Below, piece after piece: positions 34,907-44,404 of a stretch of DNA of 64,000 nucleotides (positions within the stretch are counted from its first letter, which is position 1; every line of letters begins with the position of its first letter). This stretch comes from Smaragdicoccus niigatensis DSM 44881 = NBRC 103563 (GTDB lineage: Bacteria; Actinomycetota; Actinomycetes; Mycobacteriales; Mycobacteriaceae): assembly GCF_000380645.1 (NCBI RefSeq), contig NZ_AQXZ01000007.1, forward strand, positions 1 to 64,000, given 5' to 3'. The notes beneath the pieces were generated by a model. It ran no database searches, had not been told where the DNA came from, and worked only from the letters and a program-made list of their open reading frames with translations. Both the position numbers and the translations under genes were made by a program.

Positions 34907-34943
34907 CCGCCCGCTCCCCGGAAACTCTTCGGGAAGCGGGCGG
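34907..34943 (-). terminator. Intrinsic terminator between purU and the alpha/beta hydrolase gene
   Basis: CCGCCCGCTCCCCG (34907-34920) pairs with CGGGAAGCGGGCGG (34930-34943), one mismatch. On the minus strand it is followed by TTTTCATTTTC, so it mainly ends the hydrolase transcript, but the stem can serve both strands. Confidence 0.8.
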
Positions 34944-34959
34944 ATGACTGTGTGGATGT

Positions 34960-35928
34960 TTAACCCGCGGCAGCGCCGTAACGGCTCTGCTGGCGGCCGG
35001 CGACGCGCAGTCGGGCGACCTCTTCGTTGAAGGCGGTGGCGGCTTCGACGTTGCTCATGTGACCGACGCCCGGGAGCGATGCCAGACGGACCGGAACACC
35101 CGCGTCCTCGAGCTGTGCGACCAGCTTGTGCGAGTGGCTCATCGGGGTGAGGCGGTCATAGGTTCCGGCGACGACGGTGACCGGAACGTTCATGTTCTCG
35201 AGACCGCGCGTGACGTCGACGCGGCCCAGGGCGAGACCCCAGCGTGCGCGCGAGATCGGCGAGCAGGCCGCAACGATGTCGAAGCAGAAGTCGACCTGAG
35301 CATTGGTCGCGCGCGGCGACAGCGCCCGGTACTGGAAGATCTTCTTCACTGCGCCGAGCGGCGGCAGCGGAACCGGCGCGGCGACGACCGCCTTGGTCAG
35401 CACGCCGCGAACACCGTTGACCTTGCCGAGAATCGGCAGCGCCGCAGTGTCCTTGAGGATGCGGTCGGCACCAGTGCTGGCGAGCACGATGCCGGAGACC
35501 AGGCGATTGACATTGCCCGGGTAGCGGCTTGCCCACTCCATGATCGTCATGCCGCCCATGCTGTGGCCCACGAGAAGGGCCTTCTTGCCCGGGCGAACAG
35601 TGGCGTCAAGGACGGCCTGCAGGTCGTCGGCAAGCATCTCGACCGAGACGCGGTTCCGGCCAAGCTTGCTCTCGCCGTGACCGCGGTGGTCGTACGCGAT
35701 GACGCGCTGACGCTTCGCAAAGGCGTTGATCTGGGGGTACCAGTACTCGATACGGCAAGTCCAGCCGTGTATGAGGACGATTGGGTCCCCATCTTCCGGT
35801 CCATAGGCATGGACCCGGAGGGAGCCGCCGTCGGAAGTGACGACGGGGATGACATCCGGTGCGACGCTCGGCTCGAGGAGCAGGTCGTCGTCGGAGTCAA
35901 CTGACGCAACAGCGCGTGAGGTGGTCAT
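34960..35928 (-). CDS. Alpha/beta hydrolase
   Basis: The 322-residue protein has the oxyanion motif VLIHGWTCRIEYW near residue 52, YDHRGHGES near 78, the nucleophile elbow VGHSMGGMT (Ser near 122), the acid in VAGTYDRLTPMSHS and the catalytic His in LPGVGHMSNVE. Substrate unknown; esterase, lipase or haloalkane-type chemistry are all possible, but no halide-binding Trp pattern is obvious. AAGGAG lies five bases before the ATG at 35928. Confidence 0.86.
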   Translation of the reverse strand: MTTSRAVASVDSDDDLLLEPSVAPDVIPVVTSDGGSLRVHAYGPEDGDPIVLIHGWTCRIEYWYPQINAFAKRQRVIAYDHRGHGESKLGRNRVSVEMLADDLQAVLDATVRPGKKALLVGHSMGGMTIMEWASRYPGNVNRLVSGIVLASTGADRILKDTAALPILGKVNGVRGVLTKAVVAAPVPLPPLGAVKKIFQYRALSPRATNAQVDFCFDIVAACSPISRARWGLALGRVDVTRGLENMNVPVTVVAGTYDRLTPMSHSHKLVAQLEDAGVPVRLASLPGVGHMSNVEAATAFNEEVARLRVAGRQQSRYGAAAG

Positions 35929-36033
35929 CAACACTCCTTTGTGTTGCCGGTCACGTTACCTCAAATTTACGTGCTTGCAAGTGTTAGCGCCCAAAAAACC
36001 TACGTGTTAGCTACGCAAATGTTGACAGGGCCA

Positions 36034-36336
36034 CTACCAGCGAGAACCGCCGTGCTGGATGTCGTCGACACGCGGTTTGACGTCGGCCAAGTAGATGCCG
36101 ACGGCGATGATGGCGATGAATCCAAGCAGCCCAAGAACACCCATCGCCAGGATCACCAGCAGCGAGACGAGCAGGATTCCGAGCCAGATCGGCTTGGTGA
36201 GCTTGTCCACCGCCGTGAAGGCGTCGCTCCGCTGGCGGACGGCGTGAACGATGGCGTACACCGTCAGGCCAATGCCGAAGATCTGCAGAGCGGTCATGAT
36301 CCAGAACAGGATCGTGTTCACGGCAACAAGGGTCAC
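36034..36336 (-). CDS. DUF2516 family membrane protein
   Basis: The 100-residue protein has two to three membrane segments (NTILFWIMTALQIFGIGLTVYAIVHAV, then PIWLGILLVSLLVILAMGVLGLLGFIAIIAVGIYLADV) separated by a basic loop, and a polar end VKPRVDDIQHGGSRW. It corresponds to the conserved small protein downstream of hbhA in mycobacteria (Rv0476). TATCAT (36343-36348) lies six bases before the GTG at 36336. Function unknown. Confidence 0.84.
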   Translation of the reverse strand: MTLVAVNTILFWIMTALQIFGIGLTVYAIVHAVRQRSDAFTAVDKLTKPIWLGILLVSLLVILAMGVLGLLGFIAIIAVGIYLADVKPRVDDIQHGGSRW

Positions 36337-36366
36337 CCCCCGATGATAAAGAGATTCCCAAACGCG

Positions 36367-36400
36367 CAACTGCCCCCATGCAAAAGCATGGGGGCAGTTG
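36367..36400. terminator. Strong hairpin terminator downstream of the HbhA-like gene
   Basis: CAACTGCCCCCATGC (36367-36381) pairs perfectly over 15 bp with GCATGGGGGCAGTTG (36386-36400), loop AAAA. It lies 29 bases after the HbhA-like stop and just before the DUF2516 promoter. Confidence 0.85.
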
Positions 36401-36429
36401 TTATTGAGTTTGATCAGTAAGCGGGGTGC

Positions 36430-37197
36430 TTACTCAGCAGCCGGAGCCTCGGCAGCGGCCGGAGCGGCAGCCTTCTTGGCAGCGGTCTTACGCGGTGCGC
36501 GCTTGGCCGGAGCCTTCTTCGCAACCTTCTTGACCTCTTCGACGGCTTCCTTGACCTCGGCGACGACCTCGGCAGCAGCCTCCTGAACGTCAGCGGCGGC
36601 GGCCTCAGCGGCCTCCTCAGCCTTCTCCGACGCCTTGGTGGCAACTTCCTTGACCTTGGCGGTCAGGGTCTTGGCAGCCTCGGTGGCCTTGGCGATGTTC
36701 TCCTCGACGGCTTCGCGGGCGTCCTCGACGGCTCCGCGAGCCTTCTCGACCTGGCCCTCGACGGCGCCGCGGGCCTTCTCGACACGCTCTTCGACGCCAC
36801 CACGGGTCTTGATGCGCTCGACTGCACCCTCACCACGCGCGACCAGGTCGGCGAAGATGTCGGTGGCCAGCTTGAGGTAGGTCTCTGCGATCGAACGCAG
36901 CTGGTCGACGGTGAACTTCTCGCGCAGCTCGGCGATGTCCTCCGGCAGCGAAGACGGCAGGCCGGCGAGACGCTCACGGAGAGCGAGGACCTGCTCCTGG
37001 ATGTCGGCCGGAAGCGCAGCAGCACGCTCCTTGGCCTCTTCGACGCGAGCGTTCACATCGATCTCGGCAACCGAGGCAGCGCGGGTGCGAGCCTTGGCGA
37101 CGAGGTCGGTCACGGCCTGGACGAGAGCGTCACCAGCACCAACAGTTGCGTAAAGCGGCTTGACCACGTTCTGTGCGCCCTTCTGGGGTTCAGTCAT
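36430..37197 (-). CDS. hbhA: Heparin-binding haemagglutinin-like (HbhA) coiled-coil protein
   Basis: The 255-residue protein starts MTEPQKGAQNVVKPLYATVGAGDALVQAV, continues with a long coiled coil (about 35-215, including repeats of EKARGAVEGQV and EKARGAVEDAR) and ends in a Lys/Ala/Pro-rich tail (KKVAKKAPAKRAPRK). Mycobacterial HbhA is a surface adhesin and lipid-associated protein; here the Lys-rich tail is followed by a non-basic AAAPAAAEAPAAE end. AAGGAGAAAAAGA precedes the ATG. The XRE regulator gene lies upstream, as in mycobacteria. Confidence 0.87.
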   Translation of the reverse strand: MTEPQKGAQNVVKPLYATVGAGDALVQAVTDLVAKARTRAASVAEIDVNARVEEAKERAAALPADIQEQVLALRERLAGLPSSLPEDIAELREKFTVDQLRSIAETYLKLATDIFADLVARGEGAVERIKTRGGVEERVEKARGAVEGQVEKARGAVEDAREAVEENIAKATEAAKTLTAKVKEVATKASEKAEEAAEAAAADVQEAAAEVVAEVKEAVEEVKKVAKKAPAKRAPRKTAAKKAAAPAAAEAPAAE

Positions 37198-37287
37198 TCT
37201 TTTTCTCCTTGTGAGTTCGTAATTCCGCGCCGACGGCACCCACAGCACTGTGCGATGCGCCCCGAACCGCTGAGCCCGATCGAATCT

Positions 37288-37722
37288 CTACTCGTCCGCC
37301 GGGGATTCCTCGAGAGAAGCCTCTTTGAGGTTCTCGCGACAGAAGGATTCGTAGATATCCAGCAGCACCTGACGTTGCCGCTCGGTGATCGCCGTGTCGC
37401 CGAGGAGAGCGTCTCGAACCGGACCGTAGTTGTGCGGTTCCAGATACCCCGCTCGTACATAGAGTGCCTCGGACGAAAGTCGAAGGCCTCTGGCGATCTG
37501 CGCTAGCACCTCGGCGGATGGTTTCCGCAAACCGCGCTCGATCTGGCTGAGGTACGGATTGCTTACACCTGCCATCTGCGCCAGTTGGCGCAGGGAAACC
37601 TGGGCGGCTTCGCGCTGGGATCGAATGAAGGCACCAATCGAGTGGCCACCCTCTTTCGACTGGGCATCATTGCCCGCCGAATCGTCGGCACCGCTCTGGG
37701 CGGCACCACGGTTCAAGTCCAT
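37288..37722 (-). CDS. XRE-family helix-turn-helix regulator (Rv0474-like)
   Basis: The 144-residue protein has a polar N-terminus, a Cro/C1 HTH at about 30-85 (IGAFIRSQREAAQVSLRQLA, MAGVSNPYLSQIERGLRKPS, LAQIARGLRLSSEAL) and an acidic C-terminus. It lies 90 bp upstream of the HbhA-like gene on the same strand and may regulate it. ATG at 37722 was chosen; a GTG nine bases earlier is possible. Confidence 0.86.
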   Translation of the reverse strand: MDLNRGAAQSGADDSAGNDAQSKEGGHSIGAFIRSQREAAQVSLRQLAQMAGVSNPYLSQIERGLRKPSAEVLAQIARGLRLSSEALYVRAGYLEPHNYGPVRDALLGDTAITERQRQVLLDIYESFCRENLKEASLEESPADE

Positions 37723-37863
37723 TCGCTCCACTTTCCAGGGGAATTGTGCTGACCCCGAGGTTAGGACGACGCGCTAGCAGTTGCAAGCACCCAGCTAGCG
37801 TGTCCGGATTGTGATCTAGCTAACCAGAATGCGCAAAAGCCCTGTACACAGATCCTTTCGGCG

Positions 37864-39171
37864 CTAGCCGAACATCAGGTGAGATATTGCGTAGATCACC
37901 AGTCCGGCGAGCGATCCGACGACCGTTCCGTTGATGCGAATGAACTGAAGATCCCGTCCGACCTGCAGTTCTATCTTCTTCGAGGCCTCTTCGGCGTCCC
38001 ACCGAGCGATCGTGTCGGTGATGATTCCGGTGATTTCGCGTGCGTAGTTGCCCGCGATATAACGCGCTCCACCGACCAGCCACCGGTTGACTTTTGCGTT
38101 CAAGGCTGCGTCGTCCCGCAATTTCGTGCCGAGATGAACGACGTTCTCCTTCACCTTGCGGCGAAGAGTGCTGTTCTCGTCCTCGACCGAATCGAGGATG
38201 AGGCGCTTGGCGACCCGCCAGGTCGCCTCGGCGAGGCCGGTGATCTCCTCGCGGCCCATGACCTCGGCCTTGATCCGTTCGGCCTTGCGAATGGTCGTCT
38301 CGTCGAACTGAAGGTCGTGCGCGAAGTCGTTGAGGAAGCGATTGGCCGCGAGCCGGACTTCGTGGTTCGGGTTCGAGCGCACCTTCCAGGTGAATTCGAC
38401 GAGCTCGCGATAGATCTTCTCCGAGATCATGATGTTCGCCCAGCGGGGTGCCCACTGCGGCGCATCGCGCATGACGATCGTGTCCAGGGTCTCCTGGCTC
38501 GCGAGTGCCCATTGATGCGCACGTTCGGCCAGAAGATCGAGCAGGGGCCCCTGGCGGTTCTCGGTGATGAGCTCGGCGAGGACCTTGCCGATCGGCGGAC
38601 CCCACTTCGGCTCGGCCAGGCGTCGCACGATCGTCGCGTCGATGACCTGCTGGACATCCTCGTCACGCAGGATGCCGACGAGTGCGTGCAGCATCGTCGA
38701 CGATTCCTTCGCCACGCGAGCCGCGTTTTCCGGTTGCGCCATCCAGCGTCCGACGCGGAATGGGATCTCGGCGGACAGCACCTTCTCCTCCACCACGTCC
38801 GGGTGCAGGAAGTTCTGGCTGACAAAGGAACTCAGGCTCTCACCGAGCTGGTCCTTCTTCTTCGGGATGATGGCCGTGTGCGGAATCGGGATGCGCATCG
38901 GATGGCGGAAAAGCGCGGTCACCGCGAACCAGTCGGCCATCGCGCCGACCATTCCGGCCTCGGACGCAGCCTTGAGATAGCCCACCCAGCCAGCCGCGTC
39001 GCCGCCTGATTCCGCCCACGTACACAGCACATAGACGATCGTCGCGACGACGAGGAAACCGGTCGCCACGGTTTTCATCCGGAGCAACTGGCGTCGCTTC
39101 TCGGCGAGCGCCCGATCCGCTTCGTCCATCAGCTGCTGACTCGCTGTCCGCGATCTTCGCTCCACAGCCAT
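37864..39171 (-). CDS. DUF445 family membrane protein
   Basis: The 435-residue protein has an N-terminal basic helix, a membrane segment at about 35-52 (VATGFLVVATIVYVLCTW), the family motif GMVGAMADWFAVTALFRHP near 73, IPHTAIIPKKKDQLGESLSSFVSQNFL near 96, a long helical middle and a C-terminal membrane segment (VVGSLAGLVIYAISHLMFG). It matches YjiN/YheB-like DUF445 proteins and mycobacterial Rv0473. Function unknown. Confidence 0.88.
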   Translation of the reverse strand: MAVERRSRTASQQLMDEADRALAEKRRQLLRMKTVATGFLVVATIVYVLCTWAESGGDAAGWVGYLKAASEAGMVGAMADWFAVTALFRHPMRIPIPHTAIIPKKKDQLGESLSSFVSQNFLHPDVVEEKVLSAEIPFRVGRWMAQPENAARVAKESSTMLHALVGILRDEDVQQVIDATIVRRLAEPKWGPPIGKVLAELITENRQGPLLDLLAERAHQWALASQETLDTIVMRDAPQWAPRWANIMISEKIYRELVEFTWKVRSNPNHEVRLAANRFLNDFAHDLQFDETTIRKAERIKAEVMGREEITGLAEATWRVAKRLILDSVEDENSTLRRKVKENVVHLGTKLRDDAALNAKVNRWLVGGARYIAGNYAREITGIITDTIARWDAEEASKKIELQVGRDLQFIRINGTVVGSLAGLVIYAISHLMFG

Positions 39172-39230
39172 ATTGTGCCAATCCCGGGGAGCAGGACTTG
39201 AATGGCTGCCATGAGCGCGAAGAATCCAGC

Positions 39231-40625
39231 ATGATCGAAGCCGTGTCGGAACACGTGCCCACCTCGCGTCTGGCCCGCGGGACGAAACTGGGTGCGGCCG
39301 CTGCCGGTCAGGTTTTGATCCGCAGTAAAGCGCGTCTGTCGATGCTCGGGCGGTCCGCGGAGGTCCGCGAGCGGCTCAGCGAAGAGTCGACGATGCGCGC
39401 CGCGGAGCAGATCGTCACGGTGCTCGGCGGCATGAAGGGCGTCGCGATGAAGCTCGGCCAGATGATGTCGATCCTCGATATGGACCTCGTCCCGGCCGAT
39501 CACCGCGAATCATTCCAGCGCAAACTCGCCGTTCTCCGCGACAGCGCACCGACCGTCCCGTTCGACCGCATGGTTCGGGTCATCGAACGCGACCTGAGAA
39601 TGCCGATCGAACAGGCCTTTGCCACGTTCGACGAAACCGCGATCGGCAGCGCGTCGATCGGCCAGGTGTATCGCGCGACGTTGCCCGACGGAACCGACGT
39701 CGCGGTGAAGGTGCAGTACCCCGGCATCGATCGGGCGGTGCGAGCCGACCTGCAGAACCTCGTGATGCTCCGCCGCTTCGTGCAGTCGGTGTTCCCGTTG
39801 ATCGGTCCGGGCGTCATTGACGAGCTTGCGGCGAACATGGAGCTCGAACTCGACTACCACCGCGAGGCGCAGACTCAGCGGCGGGTCGCGGACACGTTCC
39901 GGAACCACCCGTTCATCACGGTGCCGGACAGCTTCCCGGAGCTCAGCGGCCGGCGGGTACTCGTCACCGAGTTCGTCGAGGGCATGAATTTCGAGCAGAT
40001 CTGCGAGCTCGACCAGGACGAGCGCAACCGCGTCGGCGAGATCATGTACCGCTTCTACATCGGTTCGCTCTATCAGTTCAACGAGTTCTGCGGCGACCCG
40101 CATCCGGGCAACGTCCTGCTGGCCAAGGACGGCCGAGTCGCGTTCCTCGACTTCGGACTGTTCAACGCCATGTCCGAAGAGCACGTCGAATTCGAGCTCG
40201 AATGCCTTCGAGCGGCGTCGGAAGGCCGCGCCGACGACCTGTATGCACTCCTGGACAAGCGCGGGTTCCTCGACAAGGACGTCGAAGTTTCCGCCGAAGA
40301 GTGCCTCGATTACGTCCTGGCCGCGTCCGAGTGGAACCTCATCGACGCCGAACTCGAGGTGACGCCCGACGTCGCCGGTGGGGCGTTCCTCCTCGCGATC
40401 GACCCACGGGCGTCGGAGTTCCAGGGCATGAAGCATCAGAACCTGCCGCCCGAGCACCTGTTTTCCCGTCGCGCCGACTTCTTCACGTTCGGCATCCTGG
40501 GGCAACTCGGAGTGAGCGCGAATTGGCACCGCATCGCGCGGGAATGGATCTACGGTGAGCCGCCGGCGACGAAGCTTGGCGAGCAGCATCAACAATGGCT
40601 GAAGTCTTTGGAAGGACAGCAGTGA
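39231..40625 (+). CDS. ABC1/AarF (UbiB-like) atypical kinase family protein
   Basis: The 464-residue protein shows the ABC1 pattern: KxGQ-like MKLGQMMSI, the Ala-rich nucleotide loop GSASIGQVYRA, the Lys in VAVKVQYPGI, ELDYHREAQ, the invariant HPGN as DPHPGNVLL and FLDFGLF. Members act as ATPases or kinases supporting quinone or lipid metabolism. The ATG at 39231 gives a typical N-terminus; a GTG twelve bases on is possible. It overlaps the next gene by GTGA. Confidence 0.88.
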   Translation: MIEAVSEHVPTSRLARGTKLGAAAAGQVLIRSKARLSMLGRSAEVRERLSEESTMRAAEQIVTVLGGMKGVAMKLGQMMSILDMDLVPADHRESFQRKLAVLRDSAPTVPFDRMVRVIERDLRMPIEQAFATFDETAIGSASIGQVYRATLPDGTDVAVKVQYPGIDRAVRADLQNLVMLRRFVQSVFPLIGPGVIDELAANMELELDYHREAQTQRRVADTFRNHPFITVPDSFPELSGRRVLVTEFVEGMNFEQICELDQDERNRVGEIMYRFYIGSLYQFNEFCGDPHPGNVLLAKDGRVAFLDFGLFNAMSEEHVEFELECLRAASEGRADDLYALLDKRGFLDKDVEVSAEECLDYVLAASEWNLIDAELEVTPDVAGGAFLLAIDPRASEFQGMKHQNLPPEHLFSRRADFFTFGILGQLGVSANWHRIAREWIYGEPPATKLGEQHQQWLKSLEGQQ

Positions 40626-41854
40626 CTGCACGCGAATTCGATCTCGTTCTCTTCGGCGCCACCGGTTTCGTCGGGGGGCTGACCGCCGAATACATCGCCC
40701 GATCAGCGCCCGCGGGTGCGCGCATCGCGCTCGCCGGCCGTTCCGCGGACAAGCTCGCCGCGGTTCGAGACGCACTCCCCGGCGCGGGCCGCGATTGGCA
40801 GGTGATCGTCGTGGATGCGAGCGCTCCCGAAGAACTCGCCAAGCGTGCCAAGGTCGTCGTGACGACGGTCGGACCGTACGCGAAGTACGGGTTGCCGCTG
40901 GTGAAAGCATGCGCGGAAGCCGGAACGCACTACGCCGACCTCACCGGCGAGCCGCAGTTCATCAAGGAGTGCATCGACAAGTTCCACGACGTCGCGGTCT
41001 CCACCGGCGCGAAGATCGTCAATGCCTGCGGGTATGACTCTGTTCCGTCGGACCTGAATGTCTACGAGATCTACCGGAAGTCGATCGCCGACCAGACCGG
41101 CGAACTCGAGTCGGCCACCCTCGTCGCATCGATCAAGGGCGGTCTGAGCGGCGGAACAGTCGCCTCGATGCGGGAGCTCATGGCCGATATGGCCGACGAC
41201 CCCAAAGTTCGCAAAGTCATGGGCGATCCCTATTCGTTGTCCGCGGACCGTTCGCTCGAAGCCGACCTGCCGGAACCACGAGCCACCCTCGCTCCCGCCT
41301 CGTCGATCGACCCCAGCCTCAAGGGCTGGGTGGCGACGTTCATGATGGGCCCGGGCAACTCGAAGATCGTGCGGCGAAGCAACGGACTCCTCGGGTGGGC
41401 GTACGGAAAGCACCTGCGCTACTACGAGGTCATGAGCACCGGCGAATCTCTCGCGTCTCCCCTGATCGCAGCGGGAATCACCGGCGGAATGGTCGCCGGA
41501 TTCCTCGGCGGCCCGATCCTCGCGAAGTTCGGCGTCGGGCGGAAGCTCATGGAGAAGGTCGCGCCGAAGCCCGGAACCGGTCCGTCGGCCGAGTCCCGCG
41601 AGAATGGCTGGTTCACGAGTCAGACCTTCGCCCGGACGTCGTCCGGCGCGAAGTATGTCGCCACAATGTCCGCCCAGGGCGACCCCGGATACAAAGCCAC
41701 CTCGGTGATGCTCGGCGAATCCGGACTCAGCCTCGCCTTTGACGCCCTGTCCGGCGCCGCCGGCATCCTCACCCCGGCAACGGCCATGGGCTCATCGCTC
41801 ACCGACCGGTTGCGGAAGGCGGGCTTCACGATCGAGATCAAGCGGTCAGCCTGA
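40622..41854 (+). CDS. Saccharopine dehydrogenase-like oxidoreductase (trans-acting enoyl reductase family)
   Basis: The 410-residue protein starts with a Rossmann fold (FDLVLFGATGFVGGLTAEYI), then VVVTTVGPYAKYG, HYADLTGEPQF and VNACGYDSVPSD, which match the saccharopine dehydrogenase-like family. In mycobacteria related proteins include the enoyl reductase of phthiocerol/phenolglycolipid synthesis, so a lipid role is possible. It has a hydrophobic Gly-rich stretch (IAAGITGGMVAGFLGGPILA) near 285. The GTG start overlaps the ABC1 kinase stop. Confidence 0.85.
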   Translation: MTAREFDLVLFGATGFVGGLTAEYIARSAPAGARIALAGRSADKLAAVRDALPGAGRDWQVIVVDASAPEELAKRAKVVVTTVGPYAKYGLPLVKACAEAGTHYADLTGEPQFIKECIDKFHDVAVSTGAKIVNACGYDSVPSDLNVYEIYRKSIADQTGELESATLVASIKGGLSGGTVASMRELMADMADDPKVRKVMGDPYSLSADRSLEADLPEPRATLAPASSIDPSLKGWVATFMMGPGNSKIVRRSNGLLGWAYGKHLRYYEVMSTGESLASPLIAAGITGGMVAGFLGGPILAKFGVGRKLMEKVAPKPGTGPSAESRENGWFTSQTFARTSSGAKYVATMSAQGDPGYKATSVMLGESGLSLAFDALSGAAGILTPATAMGSSLTDRLRKAGFTIEIKRSA

Positions 41855-41870
41855 CCCGCTGATCACTGAC

Positions 41871-41911
41871 TGGGAAGGATTCGGATCGCCCAGCGATCCA
41901 GATCCTTCCCA
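41871..41911. terminator. Bidirectional nested hairpin terminator
   Basis: TGGGAAGGAT (41871-41880) pairs with ATCCTTCCCA (41902-41911) and an inner GGATCG/CGATCC stem (41883-41888 with 41894-41899) stacks on it. Convergent genes flank it. Confidence 0.8.
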
Positions 41912-41916
41912 CTACG

Positions 41917-42141
41917 TCACTCGATCAAGTGCGGTACGTCCCGATGGTGGGCGTGATCGTAATGGACGGTCGAACCCACAACCGAGATTCCCGCGACCGC
42001 GAAGATGACGAACGCGGCCGCCGCCAGGATCGCGAAGTTCGTGTGTCCCGTACCAGCCGCTACGAGACCGGCAGCGAGCGAGAAGAACGAACCCAGAACT
42101 GCCAGGTAACCAACCCAGCCTGCGAAAATGTTGAGCTTCAT
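41917..42141 (-). CDS. Small membrane protein A (74 residues), tandem paralogue
   Basis: The protein starts MKLNIFAGWVGYLAVLGSFF, has two membrane segments and ends GSTVHYDHAHHRDVPHLIE, a His-rich cytoplasmic or periplasmic tail. It shares the MKLNIF-GW-GY start and HYDH-HRD-PH end with the next gene upstream. GGAGG lies five bases before the ATG. No family is recognised; the His-rich end could bind a metal ion. Confidence 0.72.
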   Translation of the reverse strand: MKLNIFAGWVGYLAVLGSFFSLAAGLVAAGTGHTNFAILAAAAFVIFAVAGISVVGSTVHYDHAHHRDVPHLIE

Positions 42142-42242
42142 CAAGGCCTCCAAAGGAATAGAGCCGCTGATAGGCACAACGTTACGCCGGTGGGATCCCA
42201 GTATGCGAGACCCCATCTGATCTTCCCGTCCGCACGAAGCCG

Positions 42243-42464
42243 TCAGAACGGATGCGGAATGTCGCGGTGCATCTTGTGGTCGTAGTGGATCGTTTCGGCG
42301 ACGGTCGGGATACCGACAATCGCGGCGATTCCCACGATCAAGAATGCGACGGCGGCCCAGCCCAAATGCCCTGTTGCCGCTGCAACAACACCTGCCGGAA
42401 CACAAAACGCGGACGCCAGAACCAGGACGTAACCGAGCCAGCCCACGAAAATATTGAGCTTCAT
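42243..42464 (-). CDS. Small membrane protein B (73 residues), tandem paralogue
   Basis: The protein starts MKLNIFVGWLGYVLVLASAF, has two membrane segments and ends ETIHYDHKMHRDIPHPF. It is clearly homologous to the neighbouring 74-residue protein, from which it is separated by 101 bp. GAGGTG precedes the ATG. Function unknown. Confidence 0.72.
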   Translation of the reverse strand: MKLNIFVGWLGYVLVLASAFCVPAGVVAAATGHLGWAAVAFLIVGIAAIVGIPTVAETIHYDHKMHRDIPHPF

Positions 42465-42576
42465 TTGTGGTCACCTCAAGACGAATGTCTTATATATCGA
42501 GGTTACGCCGGTTTCGCGGACGGCTCTGTCGCCGAGAAATCAATGCCTGCGCAGACCTGCTCGATACCCTCGAACT

Positions 42577-43374
42577 ATGCAGATTTCGCGACGACGCCTG
42601 CTCACCGGGACGGCACAGATCGCAATTGCATTCGGCACCGTGTCCTGCACCAGGGCGGAGTCGGTCCAACCGCATCTTCGGGTAGGTGCAGCTTTCCCGG
42701 ACCCACCATTCAATGGCGTTGCCGGTAACCGCGGGTTCGACGTTTCACTGATGGACGCGATCGGCACAATTCTCGGCAAGACCGTGGAATTCGTTCCATT
42801 TGCCGGACACGACTTCAACGATATTTTCGACCAACTCGACAACGGAGCATATGACTGCATCACTTCGGGAACGACGATCACTGAGGCACGCTCCCAGCAG
42901 GCGGCCTTCGGCGAGCCGTACCTGATTTCGGGCCAAGCCCTCGCCGTCGACGTCCGTCGGCTTCCTGCGGTCCGAAGCGTCAATGACCTGCAAGGTTTGA
43001 CGATTGGCGTCCAGAGCGGAAATACCAGCCAACCGATCGCCAACGATCTCGTCGCCCAGGGCAAGGCGAAATCAGTACGCGTGTACGACTATGGCGACGT
43101 TCGCACGGCTATTACAGACCTGACGACCGGCAGATGCGATGCATTCATGAAGCTGGCGCCGGTGTTGGCCGAACTCGTCAAGCCCGTCCCCGGCGTCGAG
43201 ATCGTGCAACGCGGACTCGATACCGAGAAAATCGCCATCGCAGTAAGCCGCTCGAATCGCGCATTGCTCGCACAAATCAATGCCGCGCAGGCGTCGCTGG
43301 AACGCGACGGACGCCTGTCTGAGCTACGCGAACGTTGGCTCGGATCACGCGAACTGGATCAGAACCCTAAATAG
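42577..43374 (+). CDS. Amino-acid-type ABC transporter solute-binding lipoprotein
   Basis: The 265-residue SBP_bac_3 protein starts [20 protein letters not shown] with a twin-arginine-like motif and a lipobox (TVSC, Cys24), followed by [34 protein letters not shown] and VGVQSGNTS-like [11 protein letters not shown]. Such proteins deliver polar amino acids or similar ligands to an ABC importer, but no permease or ATPase gene is adjacent, so it may be an orphan or a sensor. TACCCT (42565-42570) six bases before the ATG sets the start. Confidence 0.86.
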   Translation: MQISRRRLLTGTAQIAIAFGTVSCTRAESVQPHLRVGAAFPDPPFNGVAGNRGFDVSLMDAIGTILGKTVEFVPFAGHDFNDIFDQLDNGAYDCITSGTTITEARSQQAAFGEPYLISGQALAVDVRRLPAVRSVNDLQGLTIGVQSGNTSQPIANDLVAQGKAKSVRVYDYGDVRTAITDLTTGRCDAFMKLAPVLAELVKPVPGVEIVQRGLDTEKIAIAVSRSNRALLAQINAAQASLERDGRLSELRERWLGSRELDQNPK

Positions 43375-44404
43375 TCCCGGCATCGATCACGAAGCGGTAC
43401 CGCACATCGCTGCGCAGCACGCGATCATAGGCACCCGTGATGTCGTCGCCGGTGATGAGTTCGATCAACGGCGCGATCTTGTGCTCGGCGCAGAAGTCGA
43501 GCATCTCCTGGGTTTCGCGGATGCCACCGATCGACGAGCCGCTGAGGCTGCGGCGCTGACTCGTGAGCACTCCGGCGCGGATACTGAGCGGCTTGGTCGG
43601 CAGACCGAGCATCACGAGCGAGCCGTCGAGCCGGAGCAGCGACATGTATCGATCGATGTTCAGATCCGCCGACACCGTGTTGAGGATCAGGTCGAATTTT
43701 CCGCGGAGCGCGCTGAACGTGGCCGGGTCGGACGTCGCGTAGTACGCCGAAGCACCGAGCTTGAGTCCGTCTTCCTGCTTTGACAGCGTCTGGCTCAGCA
43801 CCGAAACCTCGGCACCCAGCGCCGCCGCGATCTGCACACCGACGTGCCCGAGACCGCCCATGCCGACGATGGCGACGCGTTTGCCGGGCCCGGCATTCCA
43901 GTGCCGCAGCGGTGAGTACAGCGTGACGCCCGCGCAGAGCAGCGGAGCCGCGACGTCGAGTTCGAGTGCGTCCGGGATGCGAAGAACGAAGCCCTCATTG
44001 ACGACGACCTGCTGCGAGTAACCGCCGTACGTGATCGTGCCGTCGACGTCGCGCGAGTTGTAGGTCCAGACGGCGTTCTTGCAGAACTGTTCCTCGCCCG
44101 CGACGCAGGGCTCGCACTTGCCGCACGAGTTCACCAGGCAACCGACGCCGACGCGGTCGCCGACCCGGTACTTGGTGACCTCCGGGCCGACCGCGGAGAC
44201 GATGCCCGCGATCTCGTGTCCCGGTACGCAGGGGTAGACCGTTCCCGGCCATTCGTTGCGCGCGGTGTGAATGTCCGAGTGGCAGATGCCGGCGAACTTC
44301 ACGTCGATGACGACATCGCGGCCGGCGGGTTCTCGCCGGTCGATCGTCAACTTCTCGAAGTCCGAATCCGACGCGGTCATCCCACGTGCCGCTACTGCAT
44401 TCAC
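43367..44404 (-). CDS. Zinc-dependent NAD(P) alcohol dehydrogenase (AdhC/cinnamyl-type)
   Basis: The 345-residue medium-chain dehydrogenase has the catalytic zinc ligands in GICHSDIH and PGHEIAG, four structural-zinc cysteines in [20 protein letters not shown], and the cofactor motif [10 protein letters not shown] near 178. It resembles mycobacterial AdhC, which reduces aldehydes with NADPH. The GTG start overlaps the metE stop as GTGA, so it belongs to the aceA-fadB2-metE-adh row. Its end overlaps the solute-binding gene by 8 bp, convergent. Confidence 0.9.
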   Translation of the reverse strand: MNAVAARGMTASDSDFEKLTIDRREPAGRDVVIDVKFAGICHSDIHTARNEWPGTVYPCVPGHEIAGIVSAVGPEVTKYRVGDRVGVGCLVNSCGKCEPCVAGEEQFCKNAVWTYNSRDVDGTITYGGYSQQVVVNEGFVLRIPDALELDVAAPLLCAGVTLYSPLRHWNAGPGKRVAIVGMGGLGHVGVQIAAALGAEVSVLSQTLSKQEDGLKLGASAYYATSDPATFSALRGKFDLILNTVSADLNIDRYMSLLRLDGSLVMLGLPTKPLSIRAGVLTSQRRSLSGSSIGGIRETQEMLDFCAEHKIAPLIELITGDDITGAYDRVLRSDVRYRFVIDAGTI

